Program-made: the position numbers and the translations under genes | Notes under the pieces: model-generated | What the model saw: only the letters and a program-made list of their open reading frames with translations | Database searches by the model: none | Told to the model about the DNA's origin: nothing | Shown: piece by piece, positions 63,401 to 64,000 of the stretch | How positions within the stretch are numbered: position 1 is the first letter of the stretch | How the letters are laid out: each line of letters starts with the position of its first letter | Assembly (NCBI RefSeq): GCF_026250525.1 | Contig: NZ_CP111043.1 | Span: 434,001-498,000, forward strand | Length of the DNA stretch: 64,000 nt | Source of the DNA: Chondrinema litorale | GTDB taxonomy: Bacteria; Bacteroidota; Bacteroidia; Cytophagales; Flammeovirgaceae | Direction: 5' to 3'

Positions 63401-63514
63401 TGGGTAGCTGATGATGATTTGTATTTTGATCCTGAACAATCTACAAATGGTATTTATAATACTATTACTCCCTTATCTAAATCAATTAACCTTGGTATTA
63501 ATATCGGCTTCTAA
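60497..63514 (+). CDS. SusC/RagA-family TonB-dependent outer-membrane receptor
   Basis: A 1005-residue protein with signal peptide (MRKRLLLIFFYLCAATGLAMG). A carboxypeptidase-regulatory-like domain (TVTGTVVSTEDGSTLPGVNV) precedes the plug with EVVVVGYGTKRKEELTGSIE, VRVRGVGSINASNDPLYVID and ITVLKDASSTAIYGSRGANG. The barrel ends SINLGINIGF. It shares the VVVGYGT TonB-box-like motif seen in many SusC proteins. Its susD partner begins 44 bp downstream. The two together make a nutrient-import complex; the ligand is not evident. Confidence 0.95.
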   Translation: MRKRLLLIFFYLCAATGLAMGQERTVTGTVVSTEDGSTLPGVNVLIKGTSTGTITDIDGNYRITVPGNDAVLQFSYVGFSTKEVTVGAQSTVDIDLGPDYTEISEVVVVGYGTKRKEELTGSIEVVGAEKLEQLPSSSFQSALQGSVAGMQVTTTDGAPGAGISVRVRGVGSINASNDPLYVIDGIPVSSGSISQTDFGNGGRSSNVLASLNPNDIQNITVLKDASSTAIYGSRGANGVVLITTKSGAAGKAKIDLKTQVGFSDFAYNNLLEPVNADQYTELFHEGNINRGYTLEESQEEFNTNFPDLANTNWLDEMTQTGVSQQYDLSATGGSDKVTYFLSGGYYNQEGVTKENKFERFSGRANVKANLSEKLIVSNNINLSQFTQRGITDGTAWEAPYYLASLLPPTIPVKDDQGRYYGDHTNIMGGNNPVGQLYDNTRELKQTRIIDNITATYDIIEDLTFSSKWSFDILNINEFIFENGRYGDGRNIGGFGNTATTSEINWIGTQTLQYSKTFNEDHNFDILIGYESQKVTRDIVETEAQNYPHPDLQVLANASTPTAAYSNKTDYSFLSYFSRINYDFAGKYYGSVSLRRDASSRFSPENRWSTFWSVGGGYTISEEAFMDNVSWVNNLKLRASYGVTGNANIGNFSWAGLYEFSNINYQDGPGGVPSQVANSALTWESQENFNIGIDFLLLNSRLSGNIEYFIRQSTDLILDRPLSYTTGFQSVTQNVGDMRNNGVEIALNANLVQTPNFTLDLGGNITFLNNEITHLPEPFVDPDFDEFRREEGRDFQEFYLFGWAGVDPDNGDALFYTDGTKQETTNDINEASRFYDGKSASPDYYGGINLNAAYKGLSLNFFFNYQFGNYVYDGPGWVIHSDGRYFPRSTSVYAYENRWQQPGDEALFPRYVAGNTSGSNTQNSSRYLYKGDFIRLKTINLAYDFPATITSKLNVRSLRVYTNLNNYFTWVADDDLYFDPEQSTNGIYNTITPLSKSINLGINIGF

Positions 63515-63558
63515 TTGATGGTATAGATAATTTGTGAAATAATTAAATTAAAAAAATT

Positions 63559-64000
63559 ATGAAAAAACTATATATATCAAGTCTTTTTGCAATTTTGATG
63601 TTGTTTACAACATCATGTGGCGAGGACTTTCTAGAATCTACACCTGAACAATATATTTTTGAAGAAGATTTTCTTTTATCTTATACAGATTTTGATGTGG
63701 CCATTGTTGGTGCATACAATCAAATGCAATCAGCTTCGTGGTATGGAAGATACTTACCTCTTGTTGCTGATGTAATGGGAGAAGATGTAAAACAAAACTC
63801 TAGTGCTAATAGAGCAAGTGAATGGGCTGAGTACAATGGTAGTCCTCAGGATTTTATACCAGAAGATTTCTGGGCAATCCTTTATGAAGAGATAAATATT
63901 ACAAATAGAATAATTAATTCTTCCTTCGAGCCTATTGAATCATTAACAACTGATTTCGATCAAATTGTAGGAGAAGCTCATGCAATTAGAGCTTTGGCTT
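63559..64000 (+). CDS. SusD/RagB-family lipoprotein, 5' part
   Basis: The first 147 codons are present and the gene runs off the right edge. A lipobox (LMLFTTSC followed by GED) is followed by FLESTPEQYIFEEDFL, typical of the SusD N-terminus. The conserved QIVGEAHAIRALA block, which places the first TPR-like helices, is the last part visible. It lies 44 bp after susC in the same direction and is its surface lid protein. Confidence 0.92.
   Translation, partial: MKKLYISSLFAILMLFTTSCGEDFLESTPEQYIFEEDFLLSYTDFDVAIVGAYNQMQSASWYGRYLPLVADVMGEDVKQNSSANRASEWAEYNGSPQDFIPEDFWAILYEEINITNRIINSSFEPIESLTTDFDQIVGEAHAIRALA

Overview
The window looks like chromosomal DNA of a gliding, polysaccharide-degrading member of the Bacteroidota, most likely order Cytophagales. 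The signs are AT-rich DNA, three SusC-type TonB-dependent receptors with SusD partners, secreted proteins with a type IX secretion (T9SS) C-terminal sorting domain, tandem FtsX-type ABC permeases, few Shine-Dalgarno sites, and many lipoproteins. I identify no tRNA, rRNA, CRISPR array, prophage or classical defence island. Species cannot be named from the sequence alone.

Layout. 1-2014: 5' part of a susC gene on the minus strand. 2221-4950: two insertion sequences, an intact GC-richer IS982-family element and a degraded IS3-family element whose orfB carries two short insertions. 4962-8403: a SPOR-like envelope protein and a ligase-associated DEXH helicase. 8773-15139: a small outer-membrane protein, an EF-G paralogue with an altered GTPase centre, a GAF/PAS membrane sensor without an output domain, and an SDR oxidoreductase. 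15299-19966: a plus-strand run of GH38 alpha-mannosidase, a DUF2147 protein and galE. 20016-22695: uvrC and an exo/endonuclease-phosphatase. 22928-28698: two paralogous T9SS cargo proteins with beta-solenoid-like repeats, on either side of a MazG-like pyrophosphohydrolase and a GH97 glycosidase. 29026-37522: D-aminoacylase-like lipoprotein, unknown secreted coiled-coil protein, TolC-family protein, malate dehydrogenase, FtsX-type permease and GNAT acetyltransferase. 37575-42965: small genes (a broken one-helix membrane ORF, methyltransferase, NTF2-like protein, Crp-like regulator), a large OmpA/TPR protein, a sirtuin and a lipoprotein. 43065-51260: vanadium-type haloperoxidase, M1-like peptidase with a TPR partner, GT2, alpha/beta hydrolase, transglutaminase-like protein, and a COQ4-like membrane protein with a membrane neighbour. 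51400-56736: a complete susC-susD-lipoprotein operon. 57665-59743: tail-specific S41 protease. 60497-64000: a third susC followed by the start of its susD.

Genes that probably work together are the susC/susD sets (outer-membrane glycan or peptide import), the mannosidase-galE run and GH97 enzyme (sugar processing), and the TPR/M1 peptidase pair. Strong hairpin terminators separate many units, and several are shared by convergent genes. The most unusual items are the T9SS repeat-protein paralogues, the COQ4-motif membrane protein in a lineage not expected to make ubiquinone, the EF-G paralogue lacking the catalytic histidine, and the scarred IS3 element that sits between a gene and its terminator. 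I did not find a clearly new multi-gene system; these are the best leads.
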